This document shows, piece by piece, positions 35,637-45,300 of a stretch of DNA of 64,000 nt. The translations under genes and the position numbers were made by a program. Under the pieces are notes generated by a model. The model made no database searches and was not told where the DNA came from. It saw nothing but the letters and a program-made list of their open reading frames with translations. The stretch comes from Fibrobacterota bacterium (GTDB lineage Bacteria > Fibrobacterota > Chitinivibrionia > Chitinivibrionales > Chitinispirillaceae). How positions within the stretch are numbered: position 1 is the stretch's first letter; every line of letters begins with the position of its first letter. The stretch lies in assembly GCA_023412475.1 (NCBI GenBank), contig JAEYNR010000084.1, forward strand, positions 111,291-175,290, given 5' to 3'.

Positions 35637-37355
35637 TTAAAAATCCTTCTCCTGTGGCATCTCAACCTCTTTTAAGCTTTGGAATCGAAACTCTCCTGCT
35701 TTAGAAATGACAAATACTTTATTGCCTATGGCTTTTAACTGCGGCAAGTCATCGGGATAGCGATTTTTCAGAATATTGAAAAGGCAGATCGCTTTTTCCA
35801 GTCCATCACCTCTTTGAAAGTTCCAGACCTCATCGGGTTGGGCGAGTCTGGATTTTCCCGGAAAAATCGAACTGTTTTCAAATAAGCAGAGTTTATTAAA
35901 AGCATCGTTTACAGACATCGTTGCGGCCTGTCCGGTGGAAACTGGATTACGTTCAAGAGCTGCTTTAAGAAAAGGTTTCCAGGGAGAGTTTTTGAGATCT
36001 CGGTAAGCTGTGAATGCCAGATCAGCGATTGAATTGGTTTTGCGTAGTTCCTTCATTTTGGCTATGACATCCTCTGCGCTTTTAATATTGCCAAGCTTCA
36101 GGGGTGGCGTGTCTTGCCATTTTTTCTGAGGATCTGGCAGTATCGGGACCGTTTTACAGAACCTTTTGAGGTCCTGAATTACTTTGTCGATAGGTAGACA
36201 GTTGTTGCAAAGGTATGCTTTTAGGTTATCGACAGTGGAAGAATCCTCAATGGAAATTTGATTTTTTTTAAAGAATGCTTCAAGATCTGAGAGCATGATT
36301 CTTTGAGGCAGGGGAGAAGTATAAAAATCATCTTCCTCTATCTCGTGAAGCAGCTTGTCCTGGGTAGGGTCACCCACACGGAATTTGCTGGAATGTTCAT
36401 ATTGATAAACTTTTTCCGCTTCGATATAACGGGGTTTACCGCAGCAGTTGTGTGAAATCTGGAAACACTTTTGAAGTTCGCTGTGGTGGCGGAGAAAATT
36501 AGCCAGAATTTCAAAATTAATGTCGGTTTTCAGGTATTTACCCAGCTTATTATTAAATTTTGAGTATATAGCAGGGGAAATGGTGGCAGAATCATAGATG
36601 GTGTGAATGTATCCGGCACAGTGTGCAACAATGGTAACATTTTCGTTTTCCAGGGCACGTCGTGCTTTGGCGGTTAGTTCTGTTCCGTTAAACCACATCG
36701 TTTTAGTGACTAGTCGCCGGTTATTTGTAAGTACACCATCTCCGATGTCCAGGAAATTTTGTGAATGAAGCGGAGTTGCAATCATGTAAATATCATCCAG
36801 AGGAATTTGAGCTACCACTGCAGAGCTGGCAGCATAGAGCGCTGCGAGTGAGACGCATTCTCCTGCTCCACTTGGGTAACCTTCCTTGAACATGAAAGCC
36901 TCCATAGCTTCCAGTGTTTCAGTTTTCCAGTAGGGTATAATATTAGAGGAATATTTGTCCAGGCCGAAATGCTTTCTAATGTCAATATCGAAGTAGTATT
37001 TATCTCCTTCATATCCAAAAAGTGCATTGCTTTTAGAAAGAACCGATTCGTTGATATAAGCACTAAATCTGGCCAGCTCTTTCTCTTTTGTGGTGAGTCC
37101 CCAGGTATCCAGATCGAGATTGAATGTGAAGTGGTCCATTATGTACTGCTTAAGTCTTTGGACACGCTTGAGCGGACTTGCTTTCTCCATTTTATTGAAC
37201 CAGGGATCGGATTTCCACTGCCACAGTTTTGGTGACATCATATTAGCCAGCACCAGTGACATCATGAGTTCGGGGAAAATAAAGACCTCCATGTCAGAAA
37301 GAGTTACTGCTGAAGAATATTTTTCTACTGACAGTGGGTCATTCTCATTGTACAT
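35637..37355 (-). CDS. Uncharacterised protein with transglutaminase-like Cys-His-Asp signature
   Basis: The protein has 572 residues from the ATG at 37355, which has AAGGAGAG at good spacing; the frame extends to 37385. No signal peptide or membrane segment is seen. A patch at residues 160-205 has SGAGECVSLAALYAASS (Cys 167) and TPLHSQNFLDIGDG (His 197, Asp 203), the order and spacing expected of a transglutaminase-like fold, followed by NNRRLVTKTMWFNG and a second conserved-looking patch VTIVAHCAGYIHTIY. The remainder is helical and charged. I do not know a characterised homologue, and a catalytic role is inference. It is divergent from the giant activase gene across 200 bp. Confidence 0.75.
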   Translation of the reverse strand: MYNENDPLSVEKYSSAVTLSDMEVFIFPELMMSLVLANMMSPKLWQWKSDPWFNKMEKASPLKRVQRLKQYIMDHFTFNLDLDTWGLTTKEKELARFSAYINESVLSKSNALFGYEGDKYYFDIDIRKHFGLDKYSSNIIPYWKTETLEAMEAFMFKEGYPSGAGECVSLAALYAASSAVVAQIPLDDIYMIATPLHSQNFLDIGDGVLTNNRRLVTKTMWFNGTELTAKARRALENENVTIVAHCAGYIHTIYDSATISPAIYSKFNNKLGKYLKTDINFEILANFLRHHSELQKCFQISHNCCGKPRYIEAEKVYQYEHSSKFRVGDPTQDKLLHEIEEDDFYTSPLPQRIMLSDLEAFFKKNQISIEDSSTVDNLKAYLCNNCLPIDKVIQDLKRFCKTVPILPDPQKKWQDTPPLKLGNIKSAEDVIAKMKELRKTNSIADLAFTAYRDLKNSPWKPFLKAALERNPVSTGQAATMSVNDAFNKLCLFENSSIFPGKSRLAQPDEVWNFQRGDGLEKAICLFNILKNRYPDDLPQLKAIGNKVFVISKAGEFRFQSLKEVEMPQEKDF

Positions 37356-37555
37356 TTTCGGCTCTCTCCTTAATTGGCACTTCAAGTTAAATAACTTATA
37401 TTCTTTAATTTCAGTTTCAATAATTACCTTAAGCTCATGCGGCCTTTAAGTGGAACTGAAAATACATTTTTTATCAATTAATGGCATTATTTTTGCGATT
37501 CTCAGAACAACTGGAAAAAAAACACCATACTACATCATCATTGAAAAGAGCCCAG

Positions 37556-40500
37556 ATGAAAACATTAGGAATATGCTTTGGTTCCACTACAATTCAATGT
37601 GTTCAAATTAATTATGAGCATAATGATCCACAAATCATTGCAGCCAACAGAATAACTCACGAAGGCAACCCGGCAGTTGCCTTATTGAATTTCCTGAAAA
37701 GTGTTTCCATTGAAGAGATTGACAGAATAGCTGTAACTGGCCGTTCCTTCAGGACCGGTATCAAACTGACTTCAATTTCAGAGCCACAGGCAGTGGAGGT
37801 CGCATTAAAGAATCAGTATAAAAATGATTCTTACCCTGAAATATTGATAAGTTCAGGAGGTGAGACCCAACTGGTATATATAATCGACAAAAAGGGCTGT
37901 ATCAGTGCAGTTCACTCTGGAAATAAATGTGCTTCTGGAACGGGTGAATTTTTTCTTCAGCAGGTCAGAAGAATGGGTTTGACCCTTGATGAGGCAGTAA
38001 GGATGGCATCAATTGGTACGCCACACAAGATTGCCGGCAGATGTAGTGTTTTCTGCAAAAGTGATTGCACTCATGCATTGAATAAGGGTGAACCCAGAGA
38101 GAATGTTGCTGCCGGGTTATGTTTGATGATGGCCGATAAAATAAGCGACCTGGTAAAGGATATTCAGTGTGATAAGGTCGCACTTATTGGGGGTGGATCT
38201 CTCAATGTTGCTATGCTTAAAATCCTTGAATCACGTTTTGAACAATTGGACATTCCCAAGCATGCGGAGTGTTTTGAAGCATATGGTGCTGCGCTTTGGG
38301 CTTCGGAAAATGAGTGTTTGAAGCTTCCGTTAAATCTTGATGAACTCTTTGTAGGTAAACCCAACTCTTTTGGGCTGCATCGGCCCCTATGCGAAGCGCT
38401 GGATCTGGTGGATTTCAAAAAATTCAATAAAGGCTCGGTTAAACTTGCTGGCAACTGTATTCTGGGACTGGATGTAGGTTCTACAACCACAAAGGCGGTA
38501 TTAGTTAACAGTAGCGATTCTAATGTACTGGCTTCGGTTTATCTGCGAACCAATGGAGATCCGGTAAATGCAGCAAGGAATTGTTATAAAGCGATACTGG
38601 AGCAGATCGATGGGGTTAAGGTAAAAATAGAAGGATTGGGAGTTACAGGCTCGGGCAGACAGATTGCAGCTCTTCATGCATTGACCGATAATGTGATAAA
38701 TGAAATTGTAGCACATGCTACTGCTGCCGCATTTTTTGATAAAGAGGTTGATACCATTTTCGAAATTGGTGGACAGGATGCCAAATATACCTTCCTGACC
38801 AGCGGTGTGCCTTCAGATTATGCCATGAATGAGGCATGTAGTGCTGGCACAGGTTCCTTTCTGGAAGAGTCTGCAAGGGAATCCCTTAACGTGCTGACCG
38901 AAGAGATCGGGGAGCTGGCTCTTCAGGGGAAAAATCCACCAAATTTTACTGATCAGTGTTCTGCTTTTATCTCCAGTGACATAAAAATTGCCAGTCAGGA
39001 GGGGATAGGAAAAAACGACCTTCTGGCGGGTTTGGTTTATTCGATTTGCTTAAACTACCTTAACCGGGTTAAAAGTTCCCGTCCTGTGGGTAAAAAGATT
39101 TTTATGCAAGGGGGGGTTTGCTATAACCGGGCGGTTCCGACAGCCATGGCTTCTCTTATGAACTGTAAGATTATCGTTCCTCCCGATCCGGGATTAATGG
39201 GAGCTTTTGGAGTAGCTTTGGAGGTTAAAAAGCGGATTTGTGCCGGTATTACTGAGCCCCAGTCCTTTGATCTTAAAACCCTGGCTGAGCGGGATGCTCT
39301 AAGAGAAAACAGCTTTATTTGCGCCGGAGGTGCTGAAAAATGTGACCGTAAATGTGAAATCTCAAGAATTCGTATCAATGGAACCTTATTTCCCTTTGGG
39401 GGCATTTGCAACAAGTATTACAATCTCAGACTCAATAAACAAATTGAATCCACAAAGTTTGATCTGGTTGCAATACGTCAGAAGCTCGCTTTCGAGAAGT
39501 ATGGAGTGATCTCTTCGGATAACAATGTTAATCAGGACAAGCCCGAAAGAACCGTTGGAGTTTTGAGATCTTTTCTTACTCACTCCATTTTCCCGCTCTA
39601 TTCCAACTTTTTTAATCAGCTTGGATTTCGGGTAGTGTTATCAGATGAAATTGATCCTGAAGGGATTTCCAGAATCGAGGCTGCATTCTGTCTTCCTGCG
39701 GAAATCACCCATGGCAGTTTTTACAATCTTTTGAAGAAAAAACCCGATTATATCTTTATTCCTCAGGTAATGCAGCTTCCTGTTGAAAATGTTGAGACCT
39801 TTAGCAGGATGTGTGTATTTGTTCAGGGAGAACCATACTATCTTAAGGCTACGTTCCGCAAAGAACTTGAGCAGTCCCCCACAGTGCTACTCTCTCCTGT
39901 TCTGAAAATGGAGGATGGGTACGAAGCTGCAGAGGACACTCTGGTAGAAATGATGAAAGAGATTGGTGTGTCTGAAAAGAGTGTAAGAAAGGCATACCAG
40001 TTTGCATGCATTAAGCAGCTTGATTTTGAGAGTGAGTTGCTAGAAATAGGGAGAAAAACTCTTAAATATATTGATGATCACCCGGATACATCGGGAATAG
40101 TTCTTTTTGGAAGACCATACAATGCATTTGCTGATGAGGCAAACATGGGAATTGCTCACAAAGTAGCTTCCAGGGGCTACTATATCATACCTCATGATAT
40201 GATCCCATCCAATCATATAAATGTTCATCAGAAAATGTTCTGGGCTACAGGTCAGAAAATCATGAAATCTGCCCAGGTTGTAAAAGAACGCAAAAACCTC
40301 TTCGGTTTCTACATTACTAACTTTTCATGTGGTCCTGATTCTTTCCTGTTGGGGTATTTTCGCAGGCTTATGGGCTCAAAGCCTTCTTTGACTCTGGAAC
40401 TGGACCAGCACACCGCTGATGCTGGAATCGACACCAGAATCGAAGCTGCTCTGGATATAATTTCCAGTTATCGAAAGTTGGGTATCGACTATACAAAAGA

Positions 40501-41953
40501 AGATTCTTTCAGAGCTGCTAAGGTTATTAAAGATAAGAGCATAAAAGTAATCTCATCAAGTGGAATCGAGTATGATTTAACCGATCCTCATGTGGAAATC
40601 GTGCTGCCTTCCATGGGCAGATATGGTTCAGAGGTAGTTGCGGCAATCTACAGGTCCCTTGGTATTAAGGGGAAAGCTTTGCCCATTGCAGATAAAGATG
40701 TGCTGCTTGAGGGTCGTAAAAACACCACCTGTAAAGAATGCCTGCCATATATTCTCACTACAGGTTCGTTTCTGGAATATATCCGAAAGAAAAATGACCC
40801 TGATACTGTGACTCTGTTTTTTCTTCCAACCGGAGGAGGTCCCTGCAGGCTTGGGCAGTATTGTGTCGCATTGGAACATCTTATTGAAAAACGTCAGATT
40901 CAAAATGCTGCAGTGCTTACATTAACTGATGAAAATGGCTATGGTGGCCTGGGTGCACGCACTCTTCTTAAGGCCTGGACAGGGATTGTCGTGTCTGATG
41001 TTTTTAACGACATTAAAAGTACGCTGAATGTTGCTGCAAAAGATAGAGTTGCGGCACTTAGTGAACTGGAATCGATATGGCAGGAATTATTAAGATTCTT
41101 TGAAGGCGGGTATTCAATCCGGCTTACAACTCTTCTTGAAAACATTGTAACCAGGCTTTCAATGATTCCTCTGAAAAAAGATCCCCATCAATTGCCGGTA
41201 ATCTCATTAATCGGAGAGATCTATGTGCGCAGGGAGGAGTTTTCCAGGAAAAATATTGTCGATTATCTGGAAGAACATGGATTTATTGTCAGAGTTGCTC
41301 CTGTGGCGGAGTATATGTGCTACAGCAACTATGTTCTGAATTCTGGTTTGTCCGAAAAACAGTTCTCTCTAAAAGAGCAGCTTAGAATTAAAATTACCTC
41401 TCAGATTCAGGAATGGTGGGAACGGCATATCAAAACCATATTATCTAAAAGCGGATTGTATAGATTTGAAATGATCGATGTTGCCAAAACCATTAAAGGG
41501 GTAACACATCTGGTAAATGAAAATTTCCGGGGTGAAGCCATACTCACTGTAGGGTTAGGGTTACGTGAAATACTAAATGATTCCTGTGGCGTAATCTCTA
41601 TTGGCCCGTTTGGATGCATGCCATCAAGAGTAGCAGAGGCGATCCTGAAAAAAGAGATGAATCTGGTGGGTAAAAAGAGAATGCAGGTAAAACAGGAGGC
41701 GAACCTGAATCTTTCTGAATTTGATAATTTTCCTTTTCTGGCTATTGAAACCGATGGTTCTCCCTTTCCACAACTGATTGAAGCAAATCTGGAATCATTT
41801 GTGTTGCAGGCAAAAAGAATCCATAAGGCAATTCTCAATAAACAGAAGAACCATTTTAATTCTTCTCACAAAAACCTCTCTATTCGCTTATATGACCTGG
41901 TGACAGGTAATGGAAAAAGCCTGAAGGTTAAAAACCGGAAAACATCTCCCTGA
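37556..41953 (+). CDS. Giant acyl-CoA dehydratase activase: two ASKHA ATPase domains plus HgdB-like region
   Basis: The protein has 1465 residues from the ATG at 37556, where homologues start (MKTLGICFGSTT); the frame opens at 37481 without a ribosome site. The first BadF/BadG-type ATPase (about residues 1-285) has NKCASGTGEFFLQQ and AGRCSVFCKSDC. The second (about 300-585) has LGLDVGSTTTKAVLV, EIGGQDAKYTF, NEACSAGTGSFLEE and TDQCSAF. In each, Cys in C.(A/S)GTG and GRC/DQC are the [4Fe-4S] ligands that bridge an activator dimer. From about residue 670 follow a DUF2229/HgdB-like region (VGVLRSFLTHSIFPLY) and a long C-terminal half with more Cys pairs. Family activators inject ATP-driven low-potential electrons into 2-hydroxyacyl-CoA dehydratases. 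Proteins of this long YjiL-like kind are common in anaerobes, but their substrate is unknown. No dehydratase subunit is nearby. Confidence 0.82.
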   Translation: MKTLGICFGSTTIQCVQINYEHNDPQIIAANRITHEGNPAVALLNFLKSVSIEEIDRIAVTGRSFRTGIKLTSISEPQAVEVALKNQYKNDSYPEILISSGGETQLVYIIDKKGCISAVHSGNKCASGTGEFFLQQVRRMGLTLDEAVRMASIGTPHKIAGRCSVFCKSDCTHALNKGEPRENVAAGLCLMMADKISDLVKDIQCDKVALIGGGSLNVAMLKILESRFEQLDIPKHAECFEAYGAALWASENECLKLPLNLDELFVGKPNSFGLHRPLCEALDLVDFKKFNKGSVKLAGNCILGLDVGSTTTKAVLVNSSDSNVLASVYLRTNGDPVNAARNCYKAILEQIDGVKVKIEGLGVTGSGRQIAALHALTDNVINEIVAHATAAAFFDKEVDTIFEIGGQDAKYTFLTSGVPSDYAMNEACSAGTGSFLEESARESLNVLTEEIGELALQGKNPPNFTDQCSAFISSDIKIASQEGIGKNDLLAGLVYSICLNYLNRVKSSRPVGKKIFMQGGVCYNRAVPTAMASLMNCKIIVPPDPGLMGAFGVALEVKKRICAGITEPQSFDLKTLAERDALRENSFICAGGAEKCDRKCEISRIRINGTLFPFGGICNKYYNLRLNKQIESTKFDLVAIRQKLAFEKYGVISSDNNVNQDKPERTVGVLRSFLTHSIFPLYSNFFNQLGFRVVLSDEIDPEGISRIEAAFCLPAEITHGSFYNLLKKKPDYIFIPQVMQLPVENVETFSRMCVFVQGEPYYLKATFRKELEQSPTVLLSPVLKMEDGYEAAEDTLVEMMKEIGVSEKSVRKAYQFACIKQLDFESELLEIGRKTLKYIDDHPDTSGIVLFGRPYNAFADEANMGIAHKVASRGYYIIPHDMIPSNHINVHQKMFWATGQKIMKSAQVVKERKNLFGFYITNFSCGPDSFLLGYFRRLMGSKPSLTLELDQHTADAGIDTRIEAALDIISSYRKLGIDYTKEDSFRAAKVIKDKSIKVISSSGIEYDLTDPHVEIVLPSMGRYGSEVVAAIYRSLGIKGKALPIADKDVLLEGRKNTTCKECLPYILTTGSFLEYIRKKNDPDTVTLFFLPTGGGPCRLGQYCVALEHLIEKRQIQNAAVLTLTDENGYGGLGARTLLKAWTGIVVSDVFNDIKSTLNVAAKDRVAALSELESIWQELLRFFEGGYSIRLTTLLENIVTRLSMIPLKKDPHQLPVISLIGEIYVRREEFSRKNIVDYLEEHGFIVRVAPVAEYMCYSNYVLNSGLSEKQFSLKEQLRIKITSQIQEWWERHIKTILSKSGLYRFEMIDVAKTIKGVTHLVNENFRGEAILTVGLGLREILNDSCGVISIGPFGCMPSRVAEAILKKEMNLVGKKRMQVKQEANLNLSEFDNFPFLAIETDGSPFPQLIEANLESFVLQAKRIHKAILNKQKNHFNSSHKNLSIRLYDLVTGNGKSLKVKNRKTSP

Positions 41954-42382
41954 CGGGTTGGTTTTTTTAAAGAACAAAACAGTTCAGGCATACAGCCTGC
42001 AAACTGACAGGGGGGGCTATTTGGAGTATGTTTCTTGTAGATTATGGCTGCCAAATAGCCGCACTAATAACAGCGTCGAGAGGGCTAAAACATCATATTA
42101 ATCACTAATACATCATATTAATCATCTGAAATATCGATTTAATCAACCCGCGCTTTCGAAAAGCGGTAACCCAATCTGCGGCAGTGCTATAAAAATAAAA
42201 ACTGTAGTAAATAATGCGGCAGCCCACCGATTTTCACAAAGTTACACTGTCCAGGTCCCTACACAGACATCAATTAATACTGTTCTCTTTTGCGTAACTC
42301 GACTTTTTTGAAAGGAAATTATTATTTTGGGATTAGAAAAAATTACCAGATCAATAAAAAATGTTTGGATGGCTTTGCTAAA
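41954..42382. other. Intergenic region upstream of porU
   Basis: This 429-bp gap has a 15-bp direct repeat (42090-42124, listed) and a short dyad CGCTTT-CGA-AAAGCG near 42152-42166. The porU frame is open from a TTG at 42290, but the signal peptide begins at the ATG at 42383. No other gene is visible. Confidence 0.4.
42090..42124 (+). repeat. Direct repeat ahead of porU
   Basis: ACATCATATTAATCA occurs at 42090-42104 and again at 42110-42124, exactly 20 bp apart, about two turns of the helix. ATTAAT palindromes within each copy make tandem binding of a regulator possible. It lies about 260 bp before the porU start. Confidence 0.45.
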
Positions 42383-45300
42383 ATGGCTTTAAAAACTTTG
42401 TTTTCGGTTCTTCTGAGTCTTGCTGTTTTTGAGCTTTCAGCTCAAGTTCAGGTTTCTGAAAGTAGCACTTCCAGGTATGTTTTTTCCTGGAATCTTGAAA
42501 ATTATCAGATCACGGCATCACAAAACTCTGAGCAGCATAGTGAAATCTTTTTTCCTGGTGCTAACACTGTGTTGGGGGAAGAAGGTGAAGCGGTGATACC
42601 AGGATATTCGATGTTACTGGGGGTTCCTCCTGAGGGTGAGATAAGGGTAAATTTCAGCTCAGAAACGGTTAAAACGGTTTCTTTGGAGAAAGGTTTACTT
42701 AAACACAAAAATCTGGCAGAAAAACGTCAACCGCATATAAAATATGGAAATCCATGGATTTGCGAGCCGGTCTACAGCACTCTTCAGGGGATGCGTACTG
42801 CGAATCTGATAATACGCCCCTTTATCTATGATGAGAAATCCAATACAATGAAAGTTTTACAGAAAGGAAGCTGTACCATTGAGTTTCCTTCCAGCCATGT
42901 TTCCAGGCTTTCGAGAGCTTCCTCTTCAGATAAAAAACCGATTTTAAGTAGTGTGGTGAACAATTTTACAGTCGCTGATAGATGGTATGCAGATAGAAAG
43001 CTTTCAAAAGTGGCTCTGAATACTTTTCCACTTACTCCCGGGCAGAGAACTTACCGTTTCAGAATCGGGGATGGAATCTTCAAATATAATGAGATGACTA
43101 CTGAAGAAAACGGAATTCTTCTGATTCCCGGGGACAGCATAATCAGAAATTTTGGAGAAACAAAAATAGATGCAGTTGTACTATATGCATCGCACAAAGG
43201 GGAACTACCAAATGGCTCACTGGATGTAGCGGATATTCCATCGGGTCTTGTGGAAGTGCCTCTCATGCGAATCGATAAAAACCGAAACACATTGGTGGAT
43301 TCAGATGATTACTTTCTGGCTTTTGTCACTGGTGCATCCGACTGGACTTTCGACAATTCCGGGAAATATTTCTTTAAACTTGATAGATACGACGATTACC
43401 GGAAATACTGGCTGACGGTTTCATCTGGCAGAGGTGGGGCAACTGCAAACTCAATGACTAAATCCACTGTGCTGGCTGACACAATCTCCACTGTTGAGAA
43501 CCGGATCATGTTTTACGAAAGTACGAATACAGACCAGATTTCCGGCAATGAAGGTGGCTTGAGCTGGCGTTGGGGTAACAGGTTAACCAGGTCTAACAGT
43601 CTTGTTTTTAACATGTCGCTTCCCGGACTGGATATATCTCAGGGTGGTTACATATCTATTGTACCTGAAAGTAGCTCCTTTCAGGTTTCTCTGGGAAACC
43701 CATTGGTGAGGGACGATAAAAAATATATGGTAGGAGATTGGGGAAATCTTACAGCGGTAGTTTCTGTAAATGCAGCTACAGATACTTTAGATCTGCAGAA
43801 TATACGGGTCAATTATAAGCGTAAGTTGATTATTGGAGATGCTGGTAAACTGGAGTTTTTCTCTCCTGAAGATTCCCTGTTTTACACTTATAAACTTCAG
43901 GTTACTACCAATGAATTAGTTTACATCTTCAGGATTTCAAATGATGAAAAAGAGTTGTCTCTTGTAGATACAATCAGAAATTTTGCCAATCGATTTTACA
44001 CCTGGACAGATACTGCTGGCAAGGGAATAAGATACATGGTTTGCAGTGAGAAAGCGCTTACTATGCTGCCTCAAAGGAGTGAAAGCCGTGAGAAAATAAG
44101 ATCTGATTATCTGGTAGAAAATCTCCGGGCTACTTCTGACAGTACTGATTATCTGATTATTTCAGTACCGGAATTTTTACCTGAGGCTCAAAGACTGGCT
44201 GCACACAAAAATAAGGTTGGTTTCAGGGCTCCGCGCGTAGTCAATATTAACGATATCTATGATGAATTTGCAGGTGGAGATGTTGATCCGGTATCAATAC
44301 GTAATTTCATTGCTTATGTGCAGAATTACTGGAAAAACAGTCAGCAATTAAGTTATGTCCTTCTTTTCGGCAGTGGACATTATGATTACAAGAATAGGGT
44401 TTCTAAAAAGCCGGTTTTTATTCCTGTTTACTATGATGGTTATACTGTAAAAGAGGACTATTTTACCTTATATAATGGTGCCAGTCAGGCGATTACTGGA
44501 AGAATATCCTGTAATCAAACGGATGAGGCAACCAATGTAGTAGATAAAATTATTGCTATGGAACTCCCTGAGAAAGCCGATTACTCCGACTGGCGAAACA
44601 GGGCATTGTTTGTAGCCGATGATGATTGGCAGGGTTCCAGGCAAGATGGAATCAGACATCATTTCTCATCCGATACTGCTGCATCTACAATCGAAGCTAA
44701 CAATCCATCAATTAATATCAGCAAAGTATACCTCTATGATTACAAATGGAGCTCTGCTGGAAAGAAACCTGAGGCATCCAAAGCAGTCATAAATGAGATA
44801 AATAACGGGGTGGGGTATGTGAATTATTTCGGGCATGGCGGTGCGGATAAATGGGCTGATGAAGATATCTTGCTAAATGAAGATGTTAATAAATTTATAA
44901 ATAAAAACCGTTATCCGCTCATATCCTCTTTTTCCTGCTCTGTTGGCAGATTCGATATGCCTAATTTAGACTGTCTTTCATCTTTGCTTTTGACAGGTAA
45001 ATACGGTGCTATTGCCTCTATTGCCAGCACCAGAACCGCATACGCAACTTCAAATGAAAAATTGGCTATAAATTTTTATTCTATGCTTTTTAACCCAGAT
45101 ACAGTTAATTCTATAGGAATAGCGTTCTATAAGGCTAAAATCAATTCTGCCAGCAGTTTTTCCAACGCCTATGCAATTCTGGGTGATCCCTCAGTTGTTA
45201 TCATGAGACCTGTAAACTCTTTAAAAATGGAGATCACCAATAAGGCCGGTAAAAAAATTGACACACTGATGGCTTTGCAACAGGTCACAGTTACCGGTTC

